DNA of 64,000 nucleotides, taken from the NCBI RefSeq assembly GCF_050003625.1, contig NC_134398.1:94821674-94885673 (forward strand), given 5' to 3'. Source of the DNA: Haematobia irritans. Its lineage: Eukaryota > Arthropoda > Insecta > Diptera > Muscidae. This document shows, piece after piece, positions 1-12,680 of this stretch. The notes below the pieces were generated by a model. That model searched no databases. It saw only the letters and a list, made by a program, of their open reading frames with translations, and was not told where the DNA came from. Both the position numbers and the translations under genes were made by a program. Every line of letters starts with the position of its first letter. Position 1 is the stretch's first letter.

Positions 1-196
1 TGAGGAAGATCGGTTGATATACACGCCCAATATGACCAGATCGGTGAAAAATATATATGGCAGCTATATCGAAATCTGAACCGATTTTTTCCAAAATCAA
101 TAGGGATCGTCTTTGAGCCGAAACAGGACCCTATACCAAATTTTAGGACAATCGGACTAAAACTGCGAGCTGTACTTTGCACACAAAAATACATCA

Positions 197-242
<46 letters not shown>

Positions 243-1198
243 GGACAGACAGACGGACAGACAGACAGACGGACATCGCTAAATCGACTCAGAATTTAAT
301 TCTAAGCCGATCCGTATACTAAAAGGTTGGTCTATGATTACTCCTTCTTGGCGTTACATACAAATGCACAAACTTATTATACCCTGTACCACAGTAGTGG
401 TGAAGGGTATAAATATGGGAAACGTTTAAATCTGAAGCAATTTTAAGGAAACTTCGAAAAAGTTTATTTATGATTTATCGCTCGATATATATGTATTAGA
501 AGTTTAGGAAAATTAGAGTCATTTTTACAACTTTTCGACTAAGCAGTGGCGATTTTACAAGGAAAATGTTGGTATTTTGACCATTTTTGTCGAAATCAGA
601 AAAACATATATATGGGAGCTATATCTAACTCTGAACCGATTTCAACCAAATTTGGCACGCATAGCTACAATGCTAATTCTACTCCCTGTGCAAAATTTCA
701 ACTAAATCGGAGTTAAAAATTGGCCTCTGTGGTCATATGAGTGTAAATCGTTCGAAAGCTGTATATGGGAGATATATCCAAATCTGAACCGATTTCAAGC
801 AAATTTGGCACGCATAGTTACAACGCTAATTCTACTCCCTATGCAAAATTTCAACTAAATCGGAGCAAAAAATTGGCCTCTGTGGGCAAATGAGTGTAAA
901 TCGGGCGAAAGCTATATATGGGAGCTATATCTAAATCTGAACCGATTTTGCTGATATTTTGCAAGTTTTTCGAAACTCATAAAATATTCGGATGTACGGA
1001 ATTTGAGGAAGATCGGTTGATATACACGCCCAATATGACCAGATCGGTGAAAAATATATATGGCAGCTATATCGAAATCTGAACCGATTTTTCCCAAATC
1101 AATAGGGATCGTCTTTGAGCCGAAACAGGACCCTATACCAAATTTTAGGACAATCGGACTAAAACTGCGAGCTGTACTTTGCACACAAAAATACATCA

Positions 1199-1248
<50 letters not shown>

Positions 1249-3176
1249 GGACAGACAGACGGACAGACAGACAGACGGACATCGCTAAATCGACTCAGAA
1301 TTTAATTCTAAGCCGATCCGTATACTAAAAGGTTGGTCTATGATTACTCCTTCTTGGCGTTACATACAAATGCACAAACTTATTATACCCTGTACCACAG
1401 TAGTGGTGAAGGGTATAAATATGGGAAACGTTTAAATCTGAAGCAATTTTAAGGAAACTTCGAAAAAGTTTATTTATGATTTATCGCTCGATATATATGT
1501 ATTAGAAGTTTAGGAAAATTAGAGTCATTTTTACAACTTTTCGACTAAGCAGTGGCGATTTTACAAGGAAAATGTTGGTATTTTGACCATTTTTGTCGAA
1601 ATCAGAAAAACATATATATGGGAGCTATATCTAACTCTGAACCGATTTCAACCAAATTTGGCACGCATAGCTACAATGCTAATTCTACTCCCTGTGCAAA
1701 ATTTCAACTAAATCGGAGTTAAAAATTGGCCTCTGTGGTCATATGAGTGTAAATCGGTCGAAAGCTTTATATGGGAGATATATCCAAATCTGAACCGATT
1801 TCAAGCAAATTTGGCACGCATAGTTACAACGCTAATTCTACTCCCTATGCAAAATTTCAACTAAATCGGAGCAAAAAATTGGCCTCTGTGGGCAAATGAG
1901 TGTAAATCGGGCGAAAGCTATATATGGGAGCTATATCTAAATCTGAACCGATTTTGCTGATATTTTGCAAGTTTTTCGAAACTCATAAAATATTCGGATG
2001 TACGGAATTTGAGGAAGATCGGTTGATATACACGCCCAATATGACCAGATCGGTGAAAAATATATATGGCAGCTATATCGAAATCTGAACCGATTTTTTC
2101 CAAAATCAATAGGGATCGTCTTTGAGCCGAAACAGGACCCTATACCAAATTTTAGGACAATCGGACTAAAACTGCGAGCTGTACTTTGCACACAAAAATA
2201 CATCAACAGACAGACAGACGGACAGACAGACGGACAGACAGACAGACGGACATCGCTAAATCGACTCAGAATTTAATTCTAAGCCGATCCGTATACTAAA
2301 AGGTTGGTCTATGATTACTCCTTCTTGGCGTTACATACAAATGCACAAACTTATTATACCCTGTACCACAGTAGTGGTGAAGGGTATAAATATGGGAAAC
2401 GTTTAAATCTGAAGCAATTTTAAGGAAACTTCGAAAAAGTTTATTTATGATTTATCGCTCGATATATATGTATTAGAAGTTTAGGAAAATTAGAGTCATT
2501 TTTACAACTTTTCGACTAAGCAGTGGCGATTTTACAAGGAAAATGTTGGTATTTTGACCATTTTTGTCGAAATCAGAAAAACATATATATGGGAGCTATA
2601 TCTAACTCTGAACCGATTTCAACCAAATTTGGCACGCATAGCTACAATGCTAATTCTACTCCCTGTGCAAAATTTCAACTAAATCGGAGTTAAAAATTGG
2701 CCTCTGTGGTCATATGAGTGTAAATCGGGCGAAAGCTTTATATGGGAGATATATCCAAATCTGAACCGATTTCAAGCAAATTTGGCACGCATAGTTACAA
2801 CGCTAATTCTACTCCCTATGCAAAATTTCAACTAAATCGGAGCAAAAAATTGACCTCTGTGGGCAAATGAGTGTAAATCGGGCGAAAGCTGTATATGGGA
2901 GCTATATCTAAATCTGAACCGATTTTGCTGATATTTTGCAAGTTTTTCGAAACTCATAAAATATTCGGATGTACGGAATTTGAGGAAGATCGGTTGATAT
3001 ACACGCCCAATATGACCAGATCGGTGAAAAATATATATGGCAGCTATATCGAAATCTGAACCGATTTTTTCCAAAATCAATAGGGATCGTCTTTGAGCCG
3101 AAACAGGACCCTATACCAAATTTTAGGACAATCGGACTAAAACTGCGAGCTGTACTTTGCACACAAAAATACATCA

Positions 3177-3210
<34 letters not shown>

Positions 3211-4166
3211 GGACAGACAGACGGACAGACAGACAGACGGACATCGCTAAATCGACTCAGAATTTAATTCTAAGCCGATCCGTATACTAAAAGGTTGGTC
3301 TATGATTACTCCTTCTTGGCGTTACATACAAATGCACAAACTTATTATACCCTGTACCACAGTAGTGGTGAAGGGTATAAATATGGGAAACGTTTAAATC
3401 TGAAGCAATTTTAAGGAAACTTCGAAAAAGTTTATTTATGATTTATCGCTCGATATATATGTATTAGAAGTTTAGGAAAATTAGAGTCATTTTTACAACT
3501 TTTCGACTAAGCAGTGGCGATTTTACAAGGAAAATGTTGGTATTTTGACCATTTTTGTCGAAATCAGAAAAACATATATATGGGAGCTATATCTAACTCT
3601 GAACCGATTTCAACCAAATTTGGCACGCATAGCTACAATGCTAATTCTACTCCCTGTGCAAAATTTCAACTAAATCGGAGTTAAAAATTGGCCTCTGTGG
3701 TCATATGAGTGTAAATCGTTCGAAAGCTGTATATGGGAGATATATCCAAATCTGAACCGATTTCAAGCAAATTTGGCACGCATAGTTACAACGCTAATTC
3801 TACTCCCTATGCAAAATTTCAACTAAATCGGAGCAAAAAATTGGCCTCTGTGGGCAAATGAGTGTAAATCGGGCGAAAGCTATATATGGGAGCTATATCT
3901 AAATCTGAACCGATTTTGCTGATATTTTGCAAGTTTTTCGAAACTCATAAAATATTCGGATGTACGGAATTTGAGGAAGATCGGTTGATATACACGCCCA
4001 ATATGACCAGATCGGTGAAAAATATATATGGCAGCTATATCGAAATCTGAACCGATTTTTCCCAAATCAATAGGGATCGTCTTTGAGCCGAAACAGGACC
4101 CTATACCAAATTTTAGGACAATCGGACTAAAACTGCGAGCTGTACTTTGCACACAAAAATACATCA

Positions 4167-4220
<54 letters not shown>

Positions 4221-7200
4221 GGACAGACAGACGGACAGACAGACAGACGGACATCGCTAAATCGACTCAGAATTTAATTCTAAGCCGATCCGTATACTAA
4301 AAGGTTGGTCTATGATTACTCCTTCTTGGCGTTACATACAAATGCACAAACTTATTATACCCTGTACCACAGTAGTGGTGAAGGGTATAAATATGGGAAA
4401 CGTTTAAATCTGAAGCAATTTTAAGGAAACTTCGAAAAAGTTTATTTATGATTTATCGCTCGATATATATGTATTAGAAGTTTAGGAAAATTAGAGTCAT
4501 TTTTACAACTTTTCGACTAAGCAGTGGCGATTTTACAAGGAAAATGTTGGTATTTTGACCATTTTTGTCGAAATCAGAAAAACATATATATGGGAGCTAT
4601 ATCTAACTCTGAACCGATTTCAACCAAATTTGGCACGCATAGCTACAATGCTAATTCTACTCCCTGTGCAAAATTTCAACTAAATCGGAGTTAAAAATTG
4701 GCCTCTGTGGTCATATGAGTGTAAATCGGTCGAAAGCTTTATATGGGAGATATATCCAAATCTGAACCGATTTCAAGCAAATTTGGCACGCATAGTTACA
4801 ACGCTAATTCTACTCCCTATGCAAAATTTCAACTAAATCGGAGCAAAAAATTGGCCTCTGTGGGCAAATGAGTGTAAATCGGGCGAAAGCTATATATGGG
4901 AGCTATATCTAAATCTGAACCGATTTTGCTGATATTTTGCAAGTTTTTCGAAACTCATAAAATATTCGGATGTACGGAATTTGAGGAAGATCGGTTGATA
5001 TACACGCCCAATATGACCAGATCGGTGAAAAATATATATGGCAGCTATATCGAAATCTGAACCGATTTTTTCCAAAATCAATAGGGATCGTCTTTGAGCC
5101 GAAACAGGACCCTATACCAAATTTTAGGACAATCGGACTAAAACTGCGAGCTGTACTTTGCACACAAAAATACATCAACAGACAGACAGACGGACAGACA
5201 GACGGACAGACAGACAGACGGACATCGCTAAATCGACTCAGAATTTAATTCTAAGCCGATCCGTATACTAAAAGGTTGGTCTATGATTACTCCTTCTTGG
5301 CGTTACATACAAATGCACAAACTTATTATACCCTGTACCACAGTAGTGGTGAAGGGTATAAATATGGGAAACGTTTAAATCTGAAGCAATTTTAAGGAAA
5401 CTTCGAAAAAGTTTATTTATGATTTATCGCTCGATATATATGTATTAGAAGTTTAGGAAAATTAGAGTCATTTTTACAACTTTTCGACTAAGCAGTGGCG
5501 ATTTTACAAGGAAAATGTTGGTATTTTGACCATTTTTGTCGAAATCAGAAAAACATATATATGGGAGCTATATCTAACTCTGAACCGATTTCAACCAAAT
5601 TTGGCACGCATAGCTACAATGCTAATTCTACTCCCTGTGCAAAATTTCAACTAAATCGGAGTTAAAAATTGGCCTCTGTGGTCATATGAGTGTAAATCGG
5701 GCGAAAGCTTTATATGGGAGATATATCCAAATCTGAACCGATTTCAAGCAAATTTGGCACGCATAGTTACAACGCTAATTCTACTCCCTATGCAAAATTT
5801 CAACTAAATCGGAGCAAAAAATTGACCTCTGTGGGCAAATGAGTGTAAATCGGGCGAAAGCTATATATGGGAGCTATATCTAAATCTGAACCGATTTTGC
5901 TGATATTTTGCAAGTTTTTCGAAACTCATAAAATATTCGGATGTACGGAATTTGAGGAAGATCGGTTGATATACACGCCCAATATGACCAGATCGGTGAA
6001 AAATATATATGGCAGCTATATCGAAATCTGAACCGATTTTTTCCAAAATCAATAGGGATCGTCTTTGAGCCGAAACAGGACCCTATACCAAATTTTAGGA
6101 CAATCGGACTAAAACTGCGAGCTGTACTTTGCACACAAAAATACATCAACAGACAGACAGACAGACAGACAGACAGACGGACAGACAGACGGACAGACAG
6201 ACAGACGGACATCGCTAAATCGACTCAGAATTTAATTCTAAGCCGATCCGTATACTAAAAGGTTGGTCTATGATTACTCCTTCTTGGCGTTACATACAAA
6301 TGCACAAACTTATTATACCCTGTACCACAGTAGTGGTGAAGGGTATAAATATGGGAAACGTTTAAATCTGAAGCAATTTTAAGGAAACTTCGAAAAAGTT
6401 TATTTATGATTTATCGCTCGATATATATGTATTAGAAGTTTAGGAAAATTAGAGTCATTTTTACAACTTTTCGACTAAGCAGTGGCGATTTTACAAGGAA
6501 AATGTTGGTATTTTGACCATTTTTGTCGAAATCAGAAAAACATATATATGGGAGCTATATCTAACTCTGAACCGATTTCAACCAAATTTGGCACGCATAG
6601 CTACAATGCTAATTCTACTCCCTGTGCAAAATTTCAACTAAATCGGAGTTAAAAATTGGCCTCTGTGGTCATATGAGTGTAAATCGGTCGAAAGCTTTAT
6701 ATGGGAGATATATCCAAATCTGAACCGATTTCAAGCAAATTTGGCACGCATAGTTACAACGCTAATTCTACTCCCTATGCAAAATTTCAACTAAATCGGA
6801 GCAAAAAATTGGCCTCTGTGGGCAAATGAGTGTAAATCGGGCGAAAGCTATATATGGGAGCTATATCTAAATCTGAACCGATTTTGCTGATATTTTGCAA
6901 GTTTTTCGAAACTCATAAAATATTCGGATGTACGGAATTTGAGGAAGATCGGTTGATATACACGCCCAATATGACCAGATCGGTGAAAAATATATATGGC
7001 AGCTATATCGAAATCTGAACCGATTTTTTCCAAAATCAATAGGGATCGTCTTTGAGCCGAAACAGGACCCTATACCAAATTTTAGGACAATCGGACTAAA
7101 ACTGCGAGCTGTACTTTGCACACAAAAATACATCAACAGACAGACAGACAGACAGACAGACGGACAGACAGACGGACAGACAGACGGACAGACAGACAGA

Positions 7201-8365
7201 CGGACATCGCTAAATCGACTCAGAATTTAATTCTAAGCCGATCCGTATACTAAAAGGTTGGTCTATGATTACTCCTTCTTGGCGTTACATACAAATGCAC
7301 AAACTTATTATACCCTGTACCACAGTAGTGGTGAAGGGTATAAATATGGGAAACGTTTAAATCTGAAGCAATTTTAAGGAAACTTCGAAAAAGTTTATTT
7401 ATGATTTATCGCTCGATATATATGTATTAGAAGTTTAGGAAAATTAGAGTCATTTTTACAACTTTTCGACTAAGCAGTGGCGATTTTACAAGGAAAATGT
7501 TGGTATTTTGACCATTTTTGTCGAAATCAGAAAAACATATATATGGGAGCTATATCTAACTCTGAACCGATTTCAACCAAATTTGGCACGCATAGCTACA
7601 ATGCTAATTCTACTCCCTGTGCAAAATTTCAACTAAATCGGAGTTAAAAATTGGCCTCTGTGGTCATATGAGTGTAAATCGGTCGAAAGCTTTATATGGG
7701 AGATATATCCAAATCTGAACCGATTTCAAGCAAATTTGGCACGCATAGTTACAACGCTAATTCTACTCCCTATGCAAAATTTCAACTAAATCGGAGCAAA
7801 AAATTGGCCTCTGTGGGCAAATGAGTGTAAATCGGGCGAAAGCTATATATGGGAGCTATATCTAAATCTGAACCGATTTTGCTGATATTTTGCAAGTTTT
7901 TCGAAACTCATAAAATATTCGGATGTACGGAATTTGAGGAAGATCGGTTGATATACACGCCCAATATGACCAGATCGGTGAAAAATATATATGGCAGCTA
8001 TATCGAAATCTGAACCGATTTTTTCCAAAATCAATAGGGATCGTCTTTGAGCCGAAACAGGACCCTATACCAAATTTTAGGACAATCGGACTAAAACTGC
8101 GAGCTGTACTTTGCACACAAAAATACATCAACAGACAGACAGACAGACAGACAGATAGACGGACAGACAGACGGACAGACAGACGGACAGACAGACGGAC
8201 AGACAGACAGACGGACATCGCTAAATCGACTCAGAATTTAATTCTAAGCCGATCCGTATACTAAAAGGTTGGTCTATGATTACTCCTTCTTGGCGTTACA
8301 TACAAATGCACAAACTTATTATACCCTGTACCACAGTAGTGGTGAAGGGTATAAATATGGGAAAT
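1..8365 (+). repeat. Tandem array of ~1 kb mini-me-like units
   Basis: Nearly identical units start at 1, 1004, 2010, 2981, 3972, 4982, 5953, 6940 and 7935 (periods 971-1010 bp). Each unit holds a variable CAGA/CGGA tract, then an imperfect terminal-type hairpin (arms tataccctgtaccac and gtggtgaagggtata), then two diverged sub-repeats of about 165 bp built on a 'gggagctatatctaaatctg' motif. Almost all length variation comes from the tetranucleotide tract. The combination of a (GTCY)n microsatellite, TA-rich parts and a hairpin end resembles the mini-me / DINE-1-like interspersed elements of Diptera, which some authors link to Helentrons. That family assignment is inference; the tandem organisation is read directly. 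Short frames in both strands are by-products and are not genes. Confidence 0.93.
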
Positions 8366-9311
8366 ATGAAGCGAGAGAAATTTTGAGGCAATTGTACAAA
8401 AGAGCATTTGCGATTTATGAGGCGATACTTATGTATTCGAGATATAGGACAATTTGAGTAACATTTACAATTTTTGCTACTCAGCAGTGACGATTTTACA
8501 GGGATATTGGTTAGATCTTGCCAAGATATGTGGTCAAGTGTAGGTTGTGATATATTATTTGGTCAAGTCGGGCGACTTGGAGCTTTATTTAAAACTCAAC
8601 CGTTCTGTGGAAAGTCTGACATTACAGTGTGTAGGATATGACTAAGATATGGGGAAATTATCACAGAATTTTGTGTAAAGTGTGGGAATTTTGGCCATAT
8701 TTGTATAAACAGGAAAAACGAATATATGGAGGCTTTATCTAATTCTGAACCAAATTAGATCAAACTTGACACACTTAAATATCATATTAAATATATTCTC
8801 CGTGGAAACTATGCAGTCAATTGGAGGAAAATCCCACTGAAAATGGGTTTAAAATAGTCTACTATATTTTCGCAACTCTGGTGTACATGTAACGGGAGCT
8901 ATGTATAATCTGAACCGATTTCGACTAAATTTGACGCATAGTTAGAATAATAATTCTTTTATCTCTGCAAAATTTCACCTAAATGGGAGTTTAACTTTGG
9001 CACCCGTGGTCATTTGAGTATAAATCGGGCGAAAGATATATATGGGAGCTATATCTAAATCTGGACCGATTTCAACCAAATGTAGCACACTTACCGATAC
9101 TGTTAAACGTACTCCTTGTGCAAAATTTTAACCAAACCACGACAAAACTCTGGCTTTTGAGGTCATATAAGTGCAAATCGGACGAAAGATATATATGGGA
9201 GCTATATCTAAATCTGAATCTATTTCAATCAAATTTACCAAGCATTGGTAGAATGTCACTTCTATATTATATATTATACCCTGTACCACAGTAGTGGTGA
9301 AGGGTATAAAA
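8366..9311 (+). repeat. Degenerate terminal unit of the mini-me-like array
   Basis: After 8365 the sequence stays alignable to the array unit but is strongly diverged, with the same order of landmarks: a 'cagtg(a/g)cgattttaca' segment, several 'atatatgggagctatatctaaatctg' sub-repeats and, at about 9274-9310, the same imperfect hairpin as in the array. This looks like an older copy into or beside which the younger homogenised array expanded. It carries more sub-repeats than the array units. No coding capacity is seen. Confidence 0.8.
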
Positions 9312-9315
9312 AGTA

Positions 9316-9904
9316 CACTGAAAAAAATATTGTCGTGTGGCCAAAGATTCCATGTCCTTAAAATAAGAATACAAATTTTGCTTAGCTTAGACGACGCATT
9401 TCTCCAATATAAAGTTTTTTCCATGTTCAAAAGTCGATAAACTTTTCAACAAAGTCGTGTTTGACTAGAAAATGTGTATCATAACATGAAAGAAAAAATT
9501 TTGAACTAAGGTCAACTTGATTTTAATAATTCAGAAAAAATCTTTAAAACTAATGAAATTGTTTTTAAATTTGTTGCATTTTTGCATCTTGACTACAAAG
9601 CAAAATCGTTTAAAAATAGGATATGTTTTTCAACACTTTATTTTAAAGACGTTTTTACTTGAAACATAGCACAATTTCTACTGTCTTGTTTTTAACGGAC
9701 TTTTTATAGCATATGAAAAAAGCTGAAAAAGCGAAAAAATAAAATTTGCTTCACAGAGTCAAATACACAAAACCCACATTTAAAAGAGAATTGTGTCTTA
9801 AAAGTATCCTTACTTGAATTCTCGGCTTCATTGGCTCGGAATCAACACCAAAATTTTTAAAATAGAGACACAATCTTTGGAACCGGGCATGCTATTTTTC
9901 AGTG
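9316..9904. mobile_element. MITE with CACTGAAAAA ends and TA duplication
   Basis: The 589-bp segment begins cactgaaaaa and ends tttttcagtg, and is flanked on both sides by TA (9314-9315 and 9905-9906). Further in, the ends share an imperfect second block (ccaaagatt on the left; its complement aatctttgg on the right). There is no reading frame of note. TA target duplication and short terminal inverted repeats fit a non-autonomous Tc1/mariner-type element. It lies 5 bp after the last array hairpin. The family is inferred; the boundaries are seen. Confidence 0.7.
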
Positions 9905-9980
9905 TATAGTGCCCTTTCGTTAGTTTTTATAAAGATCCCTTTAATTACCTTTGTTTGAATATTTTGACTTACTCGTCCTA

Positions 9981-10480
9981 CACTCAAAAAAAAGTTAACT
10001 CTCTATTTCACTAAAGCCAATTTAACTTTATTTTAGTTCATAGAAATATTATGTTCGGAGAAAGTTTTCTTTACTCTAATACTTTTTTGTGGACGTTAGT
10101 TAAATTAACTAATCCCGAGGAAAAAATATACTCAAATGAAGCACAAAGATTAACTTAATTCATGTCTTCCACAAAATAGTTCAGAATTTCTTTAAATTTG
10201 TAAATTTTACCAAAAATGCGTCCATCGTGAACTTCGTATGTCACTAAAGATATTCTTGCAATTTTGAATTCCAAGTTTTTTCTTCAAACTACAAAATTTT
10301 CTTTAACAAATGAAAAAAATTATTTGTGTCTAATAAATTTTCTTGTATTTGTCGAAAAATATTTACTTATTTTTATGACATCGGCGTGATGCCAACGTTT
10401 GTAATACTGTTTAGTTAAAATTTTCTACAAATATTTAAAATTTTCTAAAATTAACTGGTGGGTTCACTGTTTTTTCAGTG
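9981..10480. mobile_element. Second TA-flanked MITE
   Basis: A 500-bp segment begins cactcaaaaaaaagttaac and ends ...ttttttcagtg, flanked by TA at 9979-9980 and 10481-10482. The termini resemble those of the MITE at 9316-9904 (CACT(C/G)AAAAA), and the subterminal gttaac/gttaatt blocks are also inverted copies. The interior is AT-rich and non-coding. Sequence on either side (agtgcccttt... and ...aaagtgcccgtaatgcgaaaatgataaacaa) recurs around 26820-26910 without the MITE, so it inserted into an older dispersed repeat. Confidence 0.65.
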
Positions 10481-10482
10481 TA

Positions 10483-11092
10483 CGTTCCGATTTGTTTTGA
10501 CGAAACAAAAAAAGTGCCCGTAATGCGAAAATGATAAACAAAACTCATGCTTTTTTTAAATGTCGTTTCTCTTGGTTCCGCACCCAGAAAAAAGTGACTG
10601 CTTCTTTAAGTTAAAATGAACTCACTGTGAAGAAAGGTGAACTTCGTTGAACTTCGCCAAAGACATTTTTATTTGTTTGAACGATGTGATTTTCGTAGAA
10701 ATTAGGTAGAATGCATTCCATATATTAGTTAACATTTTCCCATAAGCGAAGGAAGGCCTCTGGGGAGGGGGCTTAGACCCCTCCAGAAAAATGTTAGCCC
10801 CCCAGAATTTGAAAGCCTATTTACGATTTTCCATTGTTTTTATATATCCAGCAAAAAAGCGTTACCAAAAAAGTAGTGAAAATGTTATATTTGGATACGG
10901 AAGTGGTGGAAAATTGGCGCAGAAGTTATGAATTTAACTAGGACGGATGTCCACCATTTCAACAACTGTTGCACTGAATTTGAATCACTTTTTAGGGTGT
11001 GATCTGAATTCAGTGTTTTGAATGTGAATTAAAAGTTTGTGTGATATTTTTCCAAATAAATAATTTTTATTTTTTTAATGTGTTCTTACACC
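10483..11092. other. AT-rich DNA without genes
   Basis: No coding signal is seen. Landmarks are a MITE-type end at 10580 (gcacccagaaaaaagtg, the same terminus as the element at 21543-21751) and a GC-rich hairpin near 10755-10785 (ggagggg / cccctcc stem) in otherwise AT-rich DNA. The end of this stretch abuts the outer edge of the large palindrome. Confidence 0.5.
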
Positions 11093-12680
11093 GAAACGTT
11101 TGACCTCGAACATTTCCAAAAATTATCGATATTTCTAGAATAGATTTGGCTTTTTTTTGCGGCAAAATGTTATTAATGTTTACCCTTTTTTAATGTATTT
11201 AAAAAAATACCCATTAAAAAGGTTATAGAAATTGAATTTAAAAACTTCCTGTATAGCTAAAACAATTAGCATCTTAATGAGGACATTTTTGGAAGTGCTT
11301 TTACCATAAAATTGTGTCTTTAGAACAACTTTCAATTTTTTTGCTGGGAAAAATTATGGAACTATTAGTTGCTTTATTATAAATTAATTGTCTAGTTATG
11401 TTGAAGTCTGACTTTTTATTTATTTTTATAAAATAAAATATTAACCCTCTAATGCCCCAATTTTTTTGCCAGCTGACTAAAACTCAATGTTAACGATACA
11501 AACTCAAGAAAACAAGAAAAATTTATACGGTAAAATTCAGTATATGCTGCAAAGCCTCTTGAACAGTTTTACCGAAATTTTCTTTTTATTTTACCCAGTT
11601 TTGTTGGCTTAAGGTGTGTTTTACTAAAGGCTTCCTCATATAACGAAGCCCGCCTAAAGGCAGGATTGGGCATTAGAGGGTTTAGTTAATCTATAACTTC
11701 AGTCTATTAATTTTTAGCTAGGTGGGCTATAGCCCCCCCTAGGAAAATTGTCTAGCTACGCTACTGCATTTTCCTATATTTATGTACCTTTATATGACAA
11801 AAATTAACTGAATTGAATGCATATATGGAATGATTTTATTGAACTTTTTTCATTCATTTGGACAAATCTTACATATTTGTGGTAAACCTTTTACTTCAAA
11901 ATTAGAACTGCTTACCTTCGTTTTTAAATACAGTTTTATTTATTTATATAGGCATTTTTCTTCAATAAAAGACATGTTTTATTAATATATAAAATATATA
12001 TTTATTTAGAACCAACAGAATCGACTGGCCTTGAAATATTAGTTCACTATTCCACTATTTCCAATTTCCATGTAAAGTTACCAACTGTAAAACGTAATGT
12101 TTTTCTTCTTCTTGTTCCTTCCACTTTTAATAAGATGCTGCGTAACGATTTTGTCCTCCTTTTACAATTTCAATACCTACAAATATAAAAAATCATAAAC
12201 CAATTTTTTCACAAAAGGTTAGCGTCACTGTATGAATGTTACCTGTTAATTGAAGATTACAAAATGAAGACGAATGAAGGGGTTGTTATTCTGTTGCTGT
12301 TTTCTTTCTTTATACACCATCACGAATTGATAGACTTATTGTTTGTTATTTATGTTCAATAATTTTGAAAAAAACTAAAAATTTTCTCACTAATTTAAAA
12401 TAATAAATATATCCCTTCTCTCGCCAGTAGCCAAGACACTTGAGGCACTACTCCTCCCCAGCCTTGTGGAGAATTTTCCAGCTGCCCACCGTCAACATGG
12501 ATTCCGTAAGGTACATAGTACGACGACAGCCTTACATGCCATTTCGACACATATCAATAGGGGACTTAATCAGCCCAAGCCGTGTCATAGGACGGTCCTC
12601 GTGGCGTTTGACCTATCGAAAGCGTTCGATACGGTCAACCATGCCACATTATTCGAGGACATCGAGAACACGTCCCTACC
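11093..12680 (+). repeat. Left arm of a large palindrome (1588 bp)
   Basis: This segment reads as the near-perfect reverse complement of 14181-15769. It contains AT-rich DNA, a piggyBac-like MITE (11445-11680), a C-rich tract near 11732-11738 and the first ~270 bp of a LINE reverse transcriptase fragment. The few differences between the arms include the poly-C tract (7 in this arm, 9 G in the other) and one base in the MITE terminus (ccctct versus ctctct). The near-identity implies a recent inverted duplication, or an assembly artefact. Confidence 0.9.
11445..11680. mobile_element. piggyBac-like MITE (left palindrome arm)
   Basis: The 236-bp segment starts ccctctaatgcccc and ends gggcattagaggg, giving a 13-bp terminal inverted repeat. 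It is flanked by TTAA on the left (11441-11444) and TTTA on the right (11681-11684). A TTAA target and CCCT-type terminus are hallmarks of piggyBac transposons. No transposase is present, so this would be a non-autonomous derivative. The right flank is one substitution away from TTAA. Confidence 0.65.

Noticed and set aside
912..8218. Repeated open frames of 60-124 codons on both strands in the tandem array, some with Cys/Leu/Ser/Val or Thr/Asp/Arg/Gln runs
   Set aside because: They recur once per unit, translate the CAGA microsatellite and non-coding sub-repeats, and appear in several frames at once.
1..8365. CRISPR-like periodic repeats
   Set aside because: Units are ~1 kb with no short repeat/unique spacer pattern, and the window is clearly eukaryotic.
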